A stretch of DNA of 32,689 nt. It comes from Microbacterium sp. 70-16 (lineage in GTDB: Bacteria > Actinomycetota > Actinomycetes > Actinomycetales > Microbacteriaceae). A program made the translations under genes and the position numbers. Under the pieces are notes generated by a model. It was not told where the DNA came from. It did no database searches and saw only the letters and a list, made by a program, of their open reading frames with translations. The stretch is taken from assembly GCF_001898315.1 (NCBI RefSeq), contig NZ_MKTQ01000027.1, forward strand, positions 1 to 32,689. The letters run 5' to 3'. Shown here one piece after another: positions 17,584-25,138 of this stretch (its first letter is position 1; each line of letters begins with the position of its first letter).

Positions 17584-18570
17584 TCAGCGCGCGGTGAACT
17601 CCAGCCGCTGACCGGCGCGGCGCGCCTGGCATCCCGGCAAGTCGATCGGGCCCTGCCCGCGCCAGTCGGTGACGAGCCGCGCGACCTCAAGGGTCTGCGC
17701 GCGGGTGAGGCTCTGGCCGAACTCGCTCGCGACGACGTGGCGGATGATGCGGTGGCGCAGCGCCGGCGGATTGGCGGCGAGCGCGGGCACCGAGACGGCG
17801 ATGCCGGCTTCGGCGTGCTCGACGATGTCTTCGATCGTCTCGTCGATCATGTCGGCGAATGCCGCGGCATCCTCTCGCAGTTGATCGCTCGTGCGCGCGA
17901 GGGCTTCGGCGATGCCGGGGCCGAGCTCGGCTTCGAGCACCGGCATGACGTCCTGCCGCACGCGCACGCGCAGGAAGCGTCGGTCGAGGTTGTGCGGGTC
18001 ATCCCACGGCGGCAGGCCTTCGGCCGCGCAGGCGGCGCGCGTCTCGGCGCGGCGGATGCTCAGCAGAGGCCGCAGCACGCGGATGCCCTCCTCGACGCGA
18101 TCGGCGGCCATGCCGCCGAGGCTGGCCGCACCCGACCCGCGGGCGAGGCCGATCAGGACGGTCTCGGCCTGGTCGTCGAGGGTGTGCGCGAGCAGGACGG
18201 CTTCGGCCCCGGCATCCTGCGCCGCCTCGAGCAGCGCGGCGCGGCGGGCGTCACGCGCGGCGGCCTCGGGCCCGCCGTCCGTGCCGACCTCGACGCGGAT
18301 GACTCGCGCCGGCAGCCCCAGTTTCTCGGCGGCTGCGGCGGCACGGGCCGCGACGCGGTCTGAGCCCTGCTGCAGGCCGTGGTCGATCACGACAGCCGAC
18401 GCGGCGACCCCCGCCTTGGGTGCCTCGAAGGCGACCGCGGCGGCGAGCGCGAGCGAGTCTGCGCCGCCCGAGAGGCCGACCAGAACGGGTCCGGTGACGC
18501 TCGCGAGCGCCGCCCGGACGGCTCGGCGGACCTCCGCGACGGCGGGATCGAGGCCAGGCCGGGGTTCCAT
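17584..18570 (-). CDS. tilS: tRNA(Ile)-lysidine synthase
   Basis: A 328-residue ATP-dependent enzyme that adds lysine to C34 of the CAU-anticodon tRNA-Ile, allowing AUA decoding. The PP-loop SGGADS is at residues 34-39, with VIDHGLQ following and LLAHTLDDQAETVL and RPLL as the usual TilS motifs. This is the shorter actinobacterial form, lacking a large C-terminal domain. The start ATG at 18570-18568 lies at the left edge of an inverted-repeat region shared with the divergent ppa gene. It heads the minus-strand housekeeping block. Confidence 0.95.
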   Translation of the reverse strand: MEPRPGLDPAVAEVRRAVRAALASVTGPVLVGLSGGADSLALAAAVAFEAPKAGVAASAVVIDHGLQQGSDRVAARAAAAAEKLGLPARVIRVEVGTDGGPEAAARDARRAALLEAAQDAGAEAVLLAHTLDDQAETVLIGLARGSGAASLGGMAADRVEEGIRVLRPLLSIRRAETRAACAAEGLPPWDDPHNLDRRFLRVRVRQDVMPVLEAELGPGIAEALARTSDQLREDAAAFADMIDETIEDIVEHAEAGIAVSVPALAANPPALRHRIIRHVVASEFGQSLTRAQTLEVARLVTDWRGQGPIDLPGCQARRAGQRLEFTAR

Positions 18571-18592
18571 ACCCCCACGCTAGCGCCCGCGT

Positions 18593-18694
18593 GCGTTCGT
18601 AATTCAGTCTGGTTGCGCCGTCTCCTCGGCCCCGACCGCGGAAACACGCGGAGCCGCAGCGCATGTGCCCGCGCGCAGACTGAATAGTGAACGC
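18593..18694. repeat. long inverted repeat between divergent tilS and ppa
   Basis: Left arm 18593-18611 and right arm 18676-18694 are complementary at 16 of 19 positions, around ATTCAGTCTG / CAGACTGAAT with GCGTTC / GAACGC outside. The 64-nt centre holds a smaller CGCGG / CCGCG hairpin candidate. It occupies the whole divergent promoter region, so it may carry promoters or operators for both genes, or be a degenerate small mobile repeat. Confidence 0.7.
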
Positions 18695-18754
18695 AAACCG
18701 CGCGCGACTAGGCTGGACCGCGGCATTCCACAGACTTTCCGAAGGAGCACCAGC

Positions 18755-19288
18755 ATGGGCGCATACGACGCCGTCATCGAGATCCCGCGGGGCAGCCGCG
18801 TCAAGTACGAGGTCGACCACGGCACCGGCCGGGTCTTCCTCGACCGGATCCTGTTCACGCCGATGGGCTACCCCGCCAACTACGGCTTCTTCGAGGACAC
18901 GCTCGGTGAAGACGGCGACCCGCTCGACGTGCTGCTGCTGCTCGACCGCGACCTGCACCCCGGGATCATCGCCAAGGTCCGCCCCGTCGCGGTCCTGAAG
19001 ATGAGCGACGAGGCCGGCGGCGATGACAAGGTCGTTGCGGTGCTCGCGAAGGACCCGCGCTGGGCGCACATCCAGGACGTCGACGACATCGACGAGTGGA
19101 CCCGCGGCGAGATCGGCCACTTCTTCGAGCACTACAAGGACCTCGAGCCGAGCAAGTGGGTCAAGGTGGACGAGTGGGCGGATGCTGCGGAGGCCGAGCG
19201 CCTCGTGTCCGAAGCGTTCGAGCGCTTCCAGGCTGAGGGCGCGCAGACCGCGACTCAGGGTGAGGGCCACGCCCCGAAGACCATCTGA
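18755..19288 (+). CDS. ppa: inorganic pyrophosphatase (family I)
   Basis: A 177-residue cytosolic enzyme hydrolysing pyrophosphate to two phosphates. The family I signature is seen in EDGDPLDVLLLLD, with GYPANYGF before it and the metal/phosphate ligands in DPRWAHIQDVDDID and FFEHYKDLEPSKWVKVDEW. The ATG at 18755 follows GAAGGAG by 7 nt. The C-terminus has a short polar tail (QTATQGEGHAPKTI). Monocistronic, ending at a strong hairpin shared with the convergent M23 peptidase gene. Confidence 0.97.
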   Translation: MGAYDAVIEIPRGSRVKYEVDHGTGRVFLDRILFTPMGYPANYGFFEDTLGEDGDPLDVLLLLDRDLHPGIIAKVRPVAVLKMSDEAGGDDKVVAVLAKDPRWAHIQDVDDIDEWTRGEIGHFFEHYKDLEPSKWVKVDEWADAAEAERLVSEAFERFQAEGAQTATQGEGHAPKTI

Positions 19289-19308
19289 GACGACGTCTCA
19301 CACGTCTC

Positions 19309-19349
19309 ACGCAGAAGAGCGGATGCCCCGGGCATCCGCTCTTCTGCGT
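19309..19349. terminator. bidirectional hairpin terminator between ppa and the M23 gene
   Basis: Perfect 20-bp arms (19309-19328 and 19330-19349) around ACGCAGAAGAGCGGATGCCC. It starts about 20 bp after the ppa stop and ends 14 bp before the stop of the convergent gene. There is no long T-tract on either side, but the stem is symmetric and would work for both. Confidence 0.8.
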
Positions 19350-19363
19350 TGCGTGGGCCTTCG

Positions 19364-20749
19364 TCAGACCGATATGCCGCGGGCCCGCAGGAAGGGTGCG
19401 GGGTCGATGCGCACGCCGCCGGAGTAGACCTCGAAGTGCAGGTGGCATCCGCTGGATGCGCCGGTGTTGCCGACGTAGGCGATCAGCTGGCCGGCGTTGA
19501 CCCACTGGCCGTAGCCGACGACGTAGCCGCCGGTGGCGATGTGCGCGTAGCCGGTGACGATGCCACCGCCGTGGTCGACCTTGATGTAGTTGCCCCACGA
19601 GTCCGCGTAGGCGGCGAATACGACGGTGCCGGCCGCGGCTGCGTAGATGGGCGACCAGCAGCTGGTGGCGAAGTCGATGCCGCGGTGGCCGGTCGTGCAG
19701 TAGCCGTTGCCGCAGATCGTGCCGCGGTTGCCGAACCACGAGCTGATGTAGCCGGATGCCGGGCGAACCCATCCGCTGCTGCCCGCCTGCCCGCCGGTGC
19801 CGCCTGAGCTCGAACCGCTGCCGCTGCCGGCGTTGGCGGCGGCCTCGGCCGCGGCCTTCGCGGCGGCTTCGGCGGCTGCCTTCGCGGCGGCGGCCGCGGC
19901 GGCCTTGCGCGCTTCTTCTTCGCGGCGGCGCACCTCGACTCCGGTCTGGTAGTCGGCGATCGTCTTCGCTGTCGTGTCCTTGAGGGCGGCGAGCTGCGCC
20001 TGCAGGGTGTCGAGGTTCGCCGTCTGCGTGTCGAGCGCGGCCTGCGCGGCGACGGCGGCATCCTGCGCGGCGACCATCTTCTGCTCGGCGACCTGCTGCA
20101 GACGGTCGCGCTCGTCGCGCGCAACCTGCGCCTGCTTGCTGAGGTTCGTCGCGTTGTCGCGTGCGCCGACCGCGTCGGCGTAGACGCCCTGGTTGGCGGC
20201 GACGAGGCGGTCCATCGTGCCGAGCTTGGCGAGCAGGTCGTCGGCCGTGGCCGCCGAACCCGAGAAGAACAGCTCGAGAGCGGCATCATCGCCGCCGGTG
20301 CGGTACTGCTGCGCGGCGAGGCGACCGAGCTTCTCGGCCGTCTCCTTCGCGCGCGCGTCTTCGGCGTTGGCCTGATCCTGCAGGGATGCCGCGTCGGCGG
20401 CGGCGGTCTCGTAGGCTTCCTGGGCTGCGGCGTACTCGCCGGCGAGGCGCTCGGCCTCGGCCTGCTTGGCGGCGACGTCGGCTTGCAGATCGGCGATGAG
20501 GCCTTCGATGCGCGTGACCTCGGCGGCTTTGGCCGACTCGTTGTTCTTGGCACGCTGGACGTCGTCCCACGACGGATAGTCGGCGGCGAACGCGGCGGAG
20601 CCGAGGCCCGCGCCGAGTGCGCTCAGACCGAGGATGCCGAGGCCACCGAGGCCCAGCGCCGTGCGGCGCGAGAGCGGACTGCGCAGGCTTCGCAGCTCGC
20701 GCTCGGTGGGCGCGCAGCCGCAGTCCTCCGGAGAGCCGGCCTCGTCCAT
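19364..20749 (-). CDS. Tat-exported coiled-coil M23 family metallopeptidase
   Basis: A 461-residue secreted cell-wall hydrolase or hydrolase regulator. Residues 1-55 carry a twin-arginine signal (SRRTALGLGG, Arg28-Arg29) with a probable cut after AFA near 55; cysteines in DCGC precede it. Residues 65-310 are long coiled coils, rich in Ala, Glu and Gln, followed by an Ala/Lys-rich stretch and a Gly/Ser linker. The C-terminal LytM/M23 domain has GHRGIDFA (zinc His and Asp) and HLHFEVYSGG. The plan matches EnvC/NlpD/CwlO-like proteins. The start is the ATG at 20749-20747, or the GTG just before it, both served by GAGGG at 20758-20762; longer in-frame starts up to 20911 are possible. Confidence 0.9.
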   Translation of the reverse strand: MDEAGSPEDCGCAPTERELRSLRSPLSRRTALGLGGLGILGLSALGAGLGSAAFAADYPSWDDVQRAKNNESAKAAEVTRIEGLIADLQADVAAKQAEAERLAGEYAAAQEAYETAAADAASLQDQANAEDARAKETAEKLGRLAAQQYRTGGDDAALELFFSGSAATADDLLAKLGTMDRLVAANQGVYADAVGARDNATNLSKQAQVARDERDRLQQVAEQKMVAAQDAAVAAQAALDTQTANLDTLQAQLAALKDTTAKTIADYQTGVEVRRREEEARKAAAAAAAKAAAEAAAKAAAEAAANAGSGSGSSSGGTGGQAGSSGWVRPASGYISSWFGNRGTICGNGYCTTGHRGIDFATSCWSPIYAAAAGTVVFAAYADSWGNYIKVDHGGGIVTGYAHIATGGYVVGYGQWVNAGQLIAYVGNTGASSGCHLHFEVYSGGVRIDPAPFLRARGISV

Positions 20750-20795
20750 CACAAACGCCCTCAATTCCGTGTCCGCCTTCGGGTCGGCGGCATCC

Positions 20796-20831
20796 GTCAC
20801 ACTGACAACATCAGTCACACTAACAACATTC
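20796..20831. promoter_or_regulatory. tandem GTCACAC direct repeat upstream of the M23 gene
   Basis: Two 18-bp units (20796-20813 and 20814-20831), matching at 15 of 18 positions, each beginning GTCACACT and containing ACAACAT. They lie about 45-80 bp upstream of the chosen start of the M23 peptidase gene, a fitting place for an operator. If translation started further upstream they would instead encode a repeated VVSVTD. Confidence 0.4.
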
Positions 20832-20997
20832 ACCCCAGACGCCCAGCGTTCGGGGGGCATCCGCTGCCCTGCCATCTTCGCCCGCGCCGGCGCGTCGCGC
20901 GAGGACACCACGCCCTCGATTTCCGATTTAGCTGGCTATCTCGTATGCTTGAGCGTCGGTAAGCGTGAGCGCTGGGTCTCCGGATCAGGGTTCACTC

Positions 20998-21070
20998 GGC
21001 CCCATCGTTTAGCGGCCTAGGACGCCGCCCTTTCACGGCGGTAGCACGGGTTCGAATCCCGTTGGGGTCA
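20998..21070 (+). tRNA. tRNA-Glu (TTC)
   Basis: A 73-nt cloverleaf. Acceptor arms GGCCCCA / TGGGGTC pair fully with one G-T, discriminator A21070. The anticodon stem CCGCC / GGCGG encloses loop CTTTCAC with anticodon TTC at 21032-21034. The T arm reads ACGGG-TTCGAAT-CCCGT. CCA is not encoded. It leads a three-tRNA array. Confidence 0.97.
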
Positions 21071-21098
21071 CACTCCGACCACACAACTTAATAAGCAT

Positions 21099-21172
21099 GG
21101 CCCTGTAGCGCAGTTGGTTAGCGTGCCGCCCTGTCACGGCGGAGGTCGCGGGTTCAAGTCCCGTCAGGGTCG
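21099..21172 (+). tRNA. tRNA-Asp (GTC)
   Basis: A 74-nt cloverleaf with acceptor arms GGCCCTG / CAGGGTC and discriminator G21172, as expected for tRNA-Asp. Anticodon loop CTGTCAC carries GTC between CCGCC and GGCGG stems. The T arm holds GGGTTCAAGTCCC. It follows tRNA-Glu by 28 bp. Confidence 0.97.
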
Positions 21173-21176
21173 CTGG

Positions 21177-21208
21177 TCGAGAGCCTTTCCGAAAGGAGAG
21201 GCTCTTGA
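21177..21208 (+). terminator. 14-bp hairpin with GAAA loop between tRNA-Asp and tRNA-Phe
   Basis: Arms TCGAGAGCCTTTCC (21177-21190) and GGAGAGGCTCTTGA (21195-21208) pair over 14 bp with two G-T pairs and a GNRA loop GAAA. No T-tract follows, so it may be a processing structure in a joint tRNA transcript or a weak terminator. Confidence 0.65.
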
Positions 21209-21212
21209 ACAA

Positions 21213-21230
21213 TCAGCGGTTCGCCGCTGA
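21213..21230 (+). other. UUCG-capped hairpin abutting tRNA-Phe
   Basis: A perfect 7-bp stem TCAGCGG / CCGCTGA with the very stable TTCG loop, ending on the base directly before the first nucleotide of tRNA-Phe (21231). Its position suggests a leader structure stacked on the RNase P cleavage site. Confidence 0.65.
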
Positions 21231-21303
21231 GGCTCTGTAGCTCAGTTGGTAGAGCGCACGACTGAAAATCGTGAGGTCACGGGATCGACGCCCGTCGGAG
21301 CCA
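21231..21303 (+). tRNA. tRNA-Phe (GAA)
   Basis: A 73-nt cloverleaf with acceptor arms GGCTCTG / CGGAGCC (one T-G pair), discriminator A21303. The anticodon stem CACGA / TCGTG encloses loop CTGAAAA with anticodon GAA. The T arm is ACGGG-ATCGACG-CCCGT, so position 54 is A rather than the usual T. CCA is not encoded. Last of the array. Confidence 0.95.
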
Positions 21304-21331
21304 CACGGATGATCATTACGTCATCCCAGAG

Positions 21332-21370
21332 ACCCTCGCGAAGCTTCTATTCGCGGGGGTTTCGCTTTTT
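21332..21370 (+). terminator. rho-independent terminator after the tRNA array
   Basis: An 11-bp stem ACCCTCGCGAA / TTCGCGGGGGT (one G-T pair) with a 7-nt loop, followed by TTCGCTTTTT. A standard intrinsic terminator for the Glu-Asp-Phe transcript. Confidence 0.9.
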
Positions 21371-21705
21371 CCCAGGTAAGAGGCGTTTTCCAAACCGCTC
21401 CCCGACCTGTGGCCGCCCGGCCGTTGAGCGAGCGCAGCGAGTCGAAACGCCCGTCCTGGATGCCGCCGAAGCCCCTCCGCGAGGCGTTTGTGCCGGGAAT
21501 GTGCCGGGAACTCGGAAATTTCCGTCGGCGAGCTCGTCTCTCGCGGGCGCTCAAAACGCTGATTTAGTCGGCTATTTGTTCGACTCGCGAACCCTCGCTG
21601 TGGTCTAGCGACGGGGTGCCTTGCACTTCTCGGTGCCGCCACCACAAACGCCGGCAACCCCTGCGCGGTCCGCGCTAGAAGGGCGCCACACTCAAGCCCC
21701 CGCGG
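21371..21705. other. intergenic stretch between tRNA array and transketolase
   Basis: 335 bp with no convincing gene. It contains a repeat-like element at 21422-21449 (CGTTGAGCGAGCGCAGCGAG followed by TCGAAACG) of a kind often seen in Microbacteriaceae, and at 21561-21575 a near copy (13 of 15) of GATTTAGCTGGCTAT, which also occurs upstream of tRNA-Glu at 20925-20939. Confidence 0.5.
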
Positions 21706-23775
21706 CTACCGGTCGGCGAGCCGGACGCTCTCGTCGATCGCGGCGAGAACACGTGCTGGTGTCATCCCGCGCGCGACGAGCGCCTGGTCGGCTGGAGCAG
21801 ATACACCAAACTCGTCGATGCCAACAATGAGGCCGTCGCGTCCGGCGATGTCGTGCCACCCGAAGCTCGCGGCGGCCTCGACGATCACGCGGGCCGTGAC
21901 GGATTCCGGAAGCACCTCTTCGCGGTACGCCGCATCTTGGGCCGCGAACCATTCGCGGCTGGGCATGGACACGACGCGCACCTTGAGTCCGTCAGCAGCC
22001 TTGGCGGTGGCCGCCTCGAGCGCGAGCGCCAGCTCACTACCGGTGGCGATCACGATCACGTCCGGGTCGGCGACGTCGTTCACGGCGTACGCGCCGCGTT
22101 CTACGCCGCTTCGCACGCGGTCTAGCGGTAATGGAAGCACGGGGACGCCCTGTCGGCCGAGCACGAGCCCCGTCGGCCCATCCTTGTGCAGGATCGCGTG
22201 CCACGCGGCGACGGTCTCATTGGCGTCAGCGGGACGCACGACGGAGAAGCCGGGAATCGCGCGAAGGCTGGCGAGGTGCTCGATCGGCTGGTGAGTGGGA
22301 CCGTCCTGCCCGAGGGCGACCGAGTCGTGCGACCAGATGTAGGTAACGGGTAGGCCCATCAACGCCGCAAGGCGGATCGCGGGGCGCTGGTAGTCGCTGA
22401 ACACGAGGAAGGTTCCCGCGAAGATCCGCCACCCGCCCGACAGAGCAATCCCGTTCATCGCCGATGCCATCGCGTGCTCGCGAACACCCCAGTGGATGTT
22501 CCGCCCGGCGCGGTCCCCGAGCCCTGAGATCTCCGGAAGGAATGAACCACCGTTTTTGATCTCGGTCCGGTTGGGTTCTGCCAGATCGGCCGATCCGCCC
22601 CACAGCGCGGGGACGGAAGCGGCGATGGCCTGGATGGCAGCACCGGAGGCATCTCGCGTGGCCACCGACGCGCCAGAGCTGTACACGGGCAACTGAGCCA
22701 GCAGGCCCTCGGGCAGCGTCCGCTCCGTGAAGCGGCGATGCGCGTCCGCGCGGTCGGCGTCGGCCGAAGCCCACTCCTCAAACCTGTCCTCCCACCTCAG
22801 CCGCGCGCTCACGCCACGATCCACTGCGGACCTCGTGTATGACAGCACCTCGTCTGCGATCTCGAAGGGAGCGTCGGTAACGCCCATCGCATCGCGCAGC
22901 CCGGCGATCTCCGCCGCGCCCAGTGGGGCGCCGTGCGAGCCGGCCGTGCCGACCGCGGTGGGCGCGGGGAACGCGATCTGCGACTTGAGGATCACCAGGC
23001 GCGGCTTTCCCGCCGGCCCCCCGGCGCTCAGTACCCGATCGAGGCCGTCGACGTCTACGTCTCCGTCCGCTGCGAGTTCAACGCGATCGACGTGCCAGCC
23101 CTGAGCGCCGAAGCGCGCGGCCGCGTCCTCGACGCTCGTGAGCGCCGTGCCCCCTTCGATCTGGATGTCGTTGTCGTCGTAGATGACCGTGAGGTTGTCC
23201 AGCCCGAACCGGCCGGCGAGCGCGCCAGCCTCGTACGAGAGCCCCTCCTGCAGGTCCCCATCGGAGGCGAGGACCCAGACGCGACGGTCGAACGGCGACT
23301 GACCTTGTGCGGCGTCGGCGTCAAACGTCGCCCGCTCGTGGGCGAAGCCCATGGCCATCCCGACCGCGGTGGCGAGGCCCTGCCCGAGCGGACCGGTCGT
23401 AGTCTCGACGCCCGCAGTGTGGCCGTACTCCGGGTGCCCCGGCGTACGCGAGCCCAAGGTGCGGAACTCTTTCAGGTCATCGAGTGTGACGTCGTAGCCG
23501 GTGAGGAAGAGTTGCGTGTACAGGAGAATGCTCGCGTGTCCGCACGACAGGACGAAGCGGTCTCGCCCAGCCCAGTCCGGCCGGGTCGGGTCATGCCGGA
23601 GGTGCTTCTGGAACAGAAGTGTCGCCACCGGAGCGAGGGCGATCGCCGTTCCCGGGTGGCCCGATCTCGCGCGCTCCACAGCGTCGGCGGCGAGCAGCCG
23701 GGCGGCGACGACCGCGCGGTGATCGACTGATTCGGACGCGTGCTGCAGCAGGACTTCGGGTTGCGTGGATGACAT
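21706..23775 (-). CDS. tkt: transketolase
   Basis: A full-length 689-residue thiamine diphosphate enzyme moving two-carbon ketol units between sugar phosphates. The ThDP/metal motif is ASDGDLQEG through YDDNDIQIEG near residues 170-205; the pyrimidine-binding half has GVREHAMASAMNGIAL and the HDSVALGQDGPTHQP loop. The phosphate-binding residues in DYQRPAIRLAALM are also visible. The ATG at 23775 has AAGGGAG about 8 nt upstream. It is divergent from a GntR regulator and an ascorbate-type PTS, not beside tal, zwf or pgi as a housekeeping actinobacterial tkt would be, so it is probably a pathway-specific second copy. Confidence 0.95.
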   Translation of the reverse strand: MSSTQPEVLLQHASESVDHRAVVAARLLAADAVERARSGHPGTAIALAPVATLLFQKHLRHDPTRPDWAGRDRFVLSCGHASILLYTQLFLTGYDVTLDDLKEFRTLGSRTPGHPEYGHTAGVETTTGPLGQGLATAVGMAMGFAHERATFDADAAQGQSPFDRRVWVLASDGDLQEGLSYEAGALAGRFGLDNLTVIYDDNDIQIEGGTALTSVEDAAARFGAQGWHVDRVELAADGDVDVDGLDRVLSAGGPAGKPRLVILKSQIAFPAPTAVGTAGSHGAPLGAAEIAGLRDAMGVTDAPFEIADEVLSYTRSAVDRGVSARLRWEDRFEEWASADADRADAHRRFTERTLPEGLLAQLPVYSSGASVATRDASGAAIQAIAASVPALWGGSADLAEPNRTEIKNGGSFLPEISGLGDRAGRNIHWGVREHAMASAMNGIALSGGWRIFAGTFLVFSDYQRPAIRLAALMGLPVTYIWSHDSVALGQDGPTHQPIEHLASLRAIPGFSVVRPADANETVAAWHAILHKDGPTGLVLGRQGVPVLPLPLDRVRSGVERGAYAVNDVADPDVIVIATGSELALALEAATAKAADGLKVRVVSMPSREWFAAQDAAYREEVLPESVTARVIVEAAASFGWHDIAGRDGLIVGIDEFGVSAPADQALVARGMTPARVLAAIDESVRLADR

Positions 23776-23801
23776 GATGGGGCTCCCTTGATCGCCAACA
23801 G

Positions 23802-23828
23802 GTTATAACGTCATGATGACTTTGTCGA
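23802..23828 (-). promoter_or_regulatory. promoter and operator of transketolase
   Basis: On the minus strand TATAAC (23802-23807) is a good -10 and TCGACA (23823-23828) a possible -35 at 15 nt. Between them lies CGTCATGATGAC (23809-23820), an inverted repeat GTCAT/ATGAC that matches a second copy upstream of gntR at 10 of 12 positions. A repressor bound here would block the polymerase. Confidence 0.5.
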
Positions 23829-23884
23829 CCAAGAGCCTGTTTTCCTGAGGTACTTGCGCTCCCTCGAGATCAATGTCAACATGT

Positions 23885-23896
23885 CGTCATAACGAC
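23885..23896 (+). promoter_or_regulatory. operator upstream of gntR (second copy)
   Basis: CGTCATAACGAC, extended as the palindrome GTCGT-CATA-ACGAC at 23883-23896, 29 bp before the gntR start. It shares the consensus CGTCATRAYGAC with 23809-23820. It is the likely autoregulatory site of the encoded GntR protein (inference). Confidence 0.5.
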
Positions 23897-23924
23897 TTAT
23901 TCAGAGACGAATGGAGGCCCCGCC

Positions 23925-24680
23925 ATGAGCATCGACGCCGGGACGAGCAAGTACGTCGCCGTGCGAAGCAGTCTGCTTCGCCGGATCTCCGAGATGCAGG
24001 TCGGCGACCGGCTGCCCTCCGAGCCAGTGCTGTGCGAAGAGTTCGGCGTCAGCCGGATCACGCTGCGCCACGCCGTTGACGGACTGGTCCAGGACGGCAG
24101 ACTTACTCGCGAGCACGGACGGGGCACCTTCGTCTCCGCACCCCAGCCGGGCGTGCACTACCCCGAGCGGTTCGCCGACGTGGTGACGGGCTTCCACCGA
24201 CAGCAGACGTCGGCAGGCCACACAGTCACCACTCGCGTGCTCCGCCAGGAGCTGGTACCGGCAACCGCGGACGTCGCACGGTTGCTCGAGTTGTCGATGG
24301 GTGACAGCGTTGTCGAACTCGTGCGGCTGCGTTACGTCAACGGCCAGCTCCATCAGTACGTCGTCACACACCTCCCGTACGCGCGCTTCCCCGGGACTCT
24401 AACCACCGACCTGACGGAGGGCTCGCTCTACGACTACCTCCACGATCAGTACGGCATTGTCCTCGCCCGCAACGACCTCACCGTGCGGGTCGTGGAGGCG
24501 TCACCCGAGATCGCGATGAATCTCTCCGTCGAGCCCGGACTGCGACTGCTCAGCATCGCATCGACCGTATTCACCGAAGATGACGTCCCCGTCGCGTTTG
24601 GCACCGCTCGCCATACGCCTGAGAACAGCGAGATCGACCTGAGCCTGCGCATGGCGGGACCCACCCCGAAGGAAGCGTGA
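23925..24680 (+). CDS. GntR/HutC family transcriptional regulator
   Basis: A 251-residue sugar-phosphate-responsive repressor or activator. Residues 1-75 are the winged HTH (KYVAVRSSLLRRISEMQVGD, then CEEFGVSRITLRHAVDGL and HGRGTFVS). Residues 95-240 form the UTRA effector-binding domain of the HutC subfamily. The ATG follows GGAGG by 8 nt. It is divergent from transketolase and its stop region runs into the PTS IIA gene, so it probably controls both directions through the paired sites at 23809-23820 and 23885-23896. The effector is likely a phosphorylated sugar; identity unknown. Confidence 0.93.
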   Translation: MSIDAGTSKYVAVRSSLLRRISEMQVGDRLPSEPVLCEEFGVSRITLRHAVDGLVQDGRLTREHGRGTFVSAPQPGVHYPERFADVVTGFHRQQTSAGHTVTTRVLRQELVPATADVARLLELSMGDSVVELVRLRYVNGQLHQYVVTHLPYARFPGTLTTDLTEGSLYDYLHDQYGIVLARNDLTVRVVEASPEIAMNLSVEPGLRLLSIASTVFTEDDVPVAFGTARHTPENSEIDLSLRMAGPTPKEA

Positions 24681-24685
24681 AAGCC

Positions 24686-25138
24686 ATGCTCACCGAACAC
24701 CTGAACGAAGCCACTCTGCTGTTCGAGACGAACATCGCCGGATGGCGTGATGCCATCGAGGACGTCGCCGCCCCGCTCCTCGCTTCGGGAGCGATCTCCC
24801 GCCGCTACGTCGAGGCGATGCTCGAATCCATCGCGGCCGGCGGCACCTACATCGATCTCGGATTTGGCATCGCGCTAGCGCACGCGCGCCCGGAGAACGG
24901 TGTGAACCGCACCGGCCTGAGCGCGCTATGGGTTCAACCAGAGGTCCTGCTCAACGACGAACCAGCCCATCCGATCTCCCTGTTCTTCTGCCTCGCCGCA
25001 GCGGACAGCTCCAGCCACCTGGCAGCCCTCGCCGCACTCGGCAAACTGCTTTCCGACGACGCCACGAGGGAATCCCTTCTCGCGGCCCGAACCCCCGCCG
25101 AGGCATTGGCGGTTCTCAAGACAGGAGACGAAGAATGA
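24686..25138 (+). CDS. PTS sugar transporter subunit IIA (ascorbate/fructose-mannitol type)
   Basis: A 150-residue phosphocarrier passing phosphate from HPr to IIB. The active-site histidine is His66 in GIALAHARPENG, the pattern of the SgaA/UlaC branch. A coding context favours ATG 24686, 10-12 nt after AAGGAAG; a GTG at 24677 overlapping the gntR stop (GTGA) is an alternative adding three residues. The stop overlaps the IIB start (ATGA). Encoded in order gntR-IIA-IIB-IIC, one operon. Confidence 0.93.
   Translation: MLTEHLNEATLLFETNIAGWRDAIEDVAAPLLASGAISRRYVEAMLESIAAGGTYIDLGFGIALAHARPENGVNRTGLSALWVQPEVLLNDEPAHPISLFFCLAAADSSSHLAALAALGKLLSDDATRESLLAARTPAEALAVLKTGDEE

Noticed and set aside
21422..21449. 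CGTTGAGCGAGCGCAGCGAG-type element as a possible att site
   Set aside because: It resembles a dispersed Microbacteriaceae repeat and has no second copy near int, so it is better read as a repeat than an attachment site.
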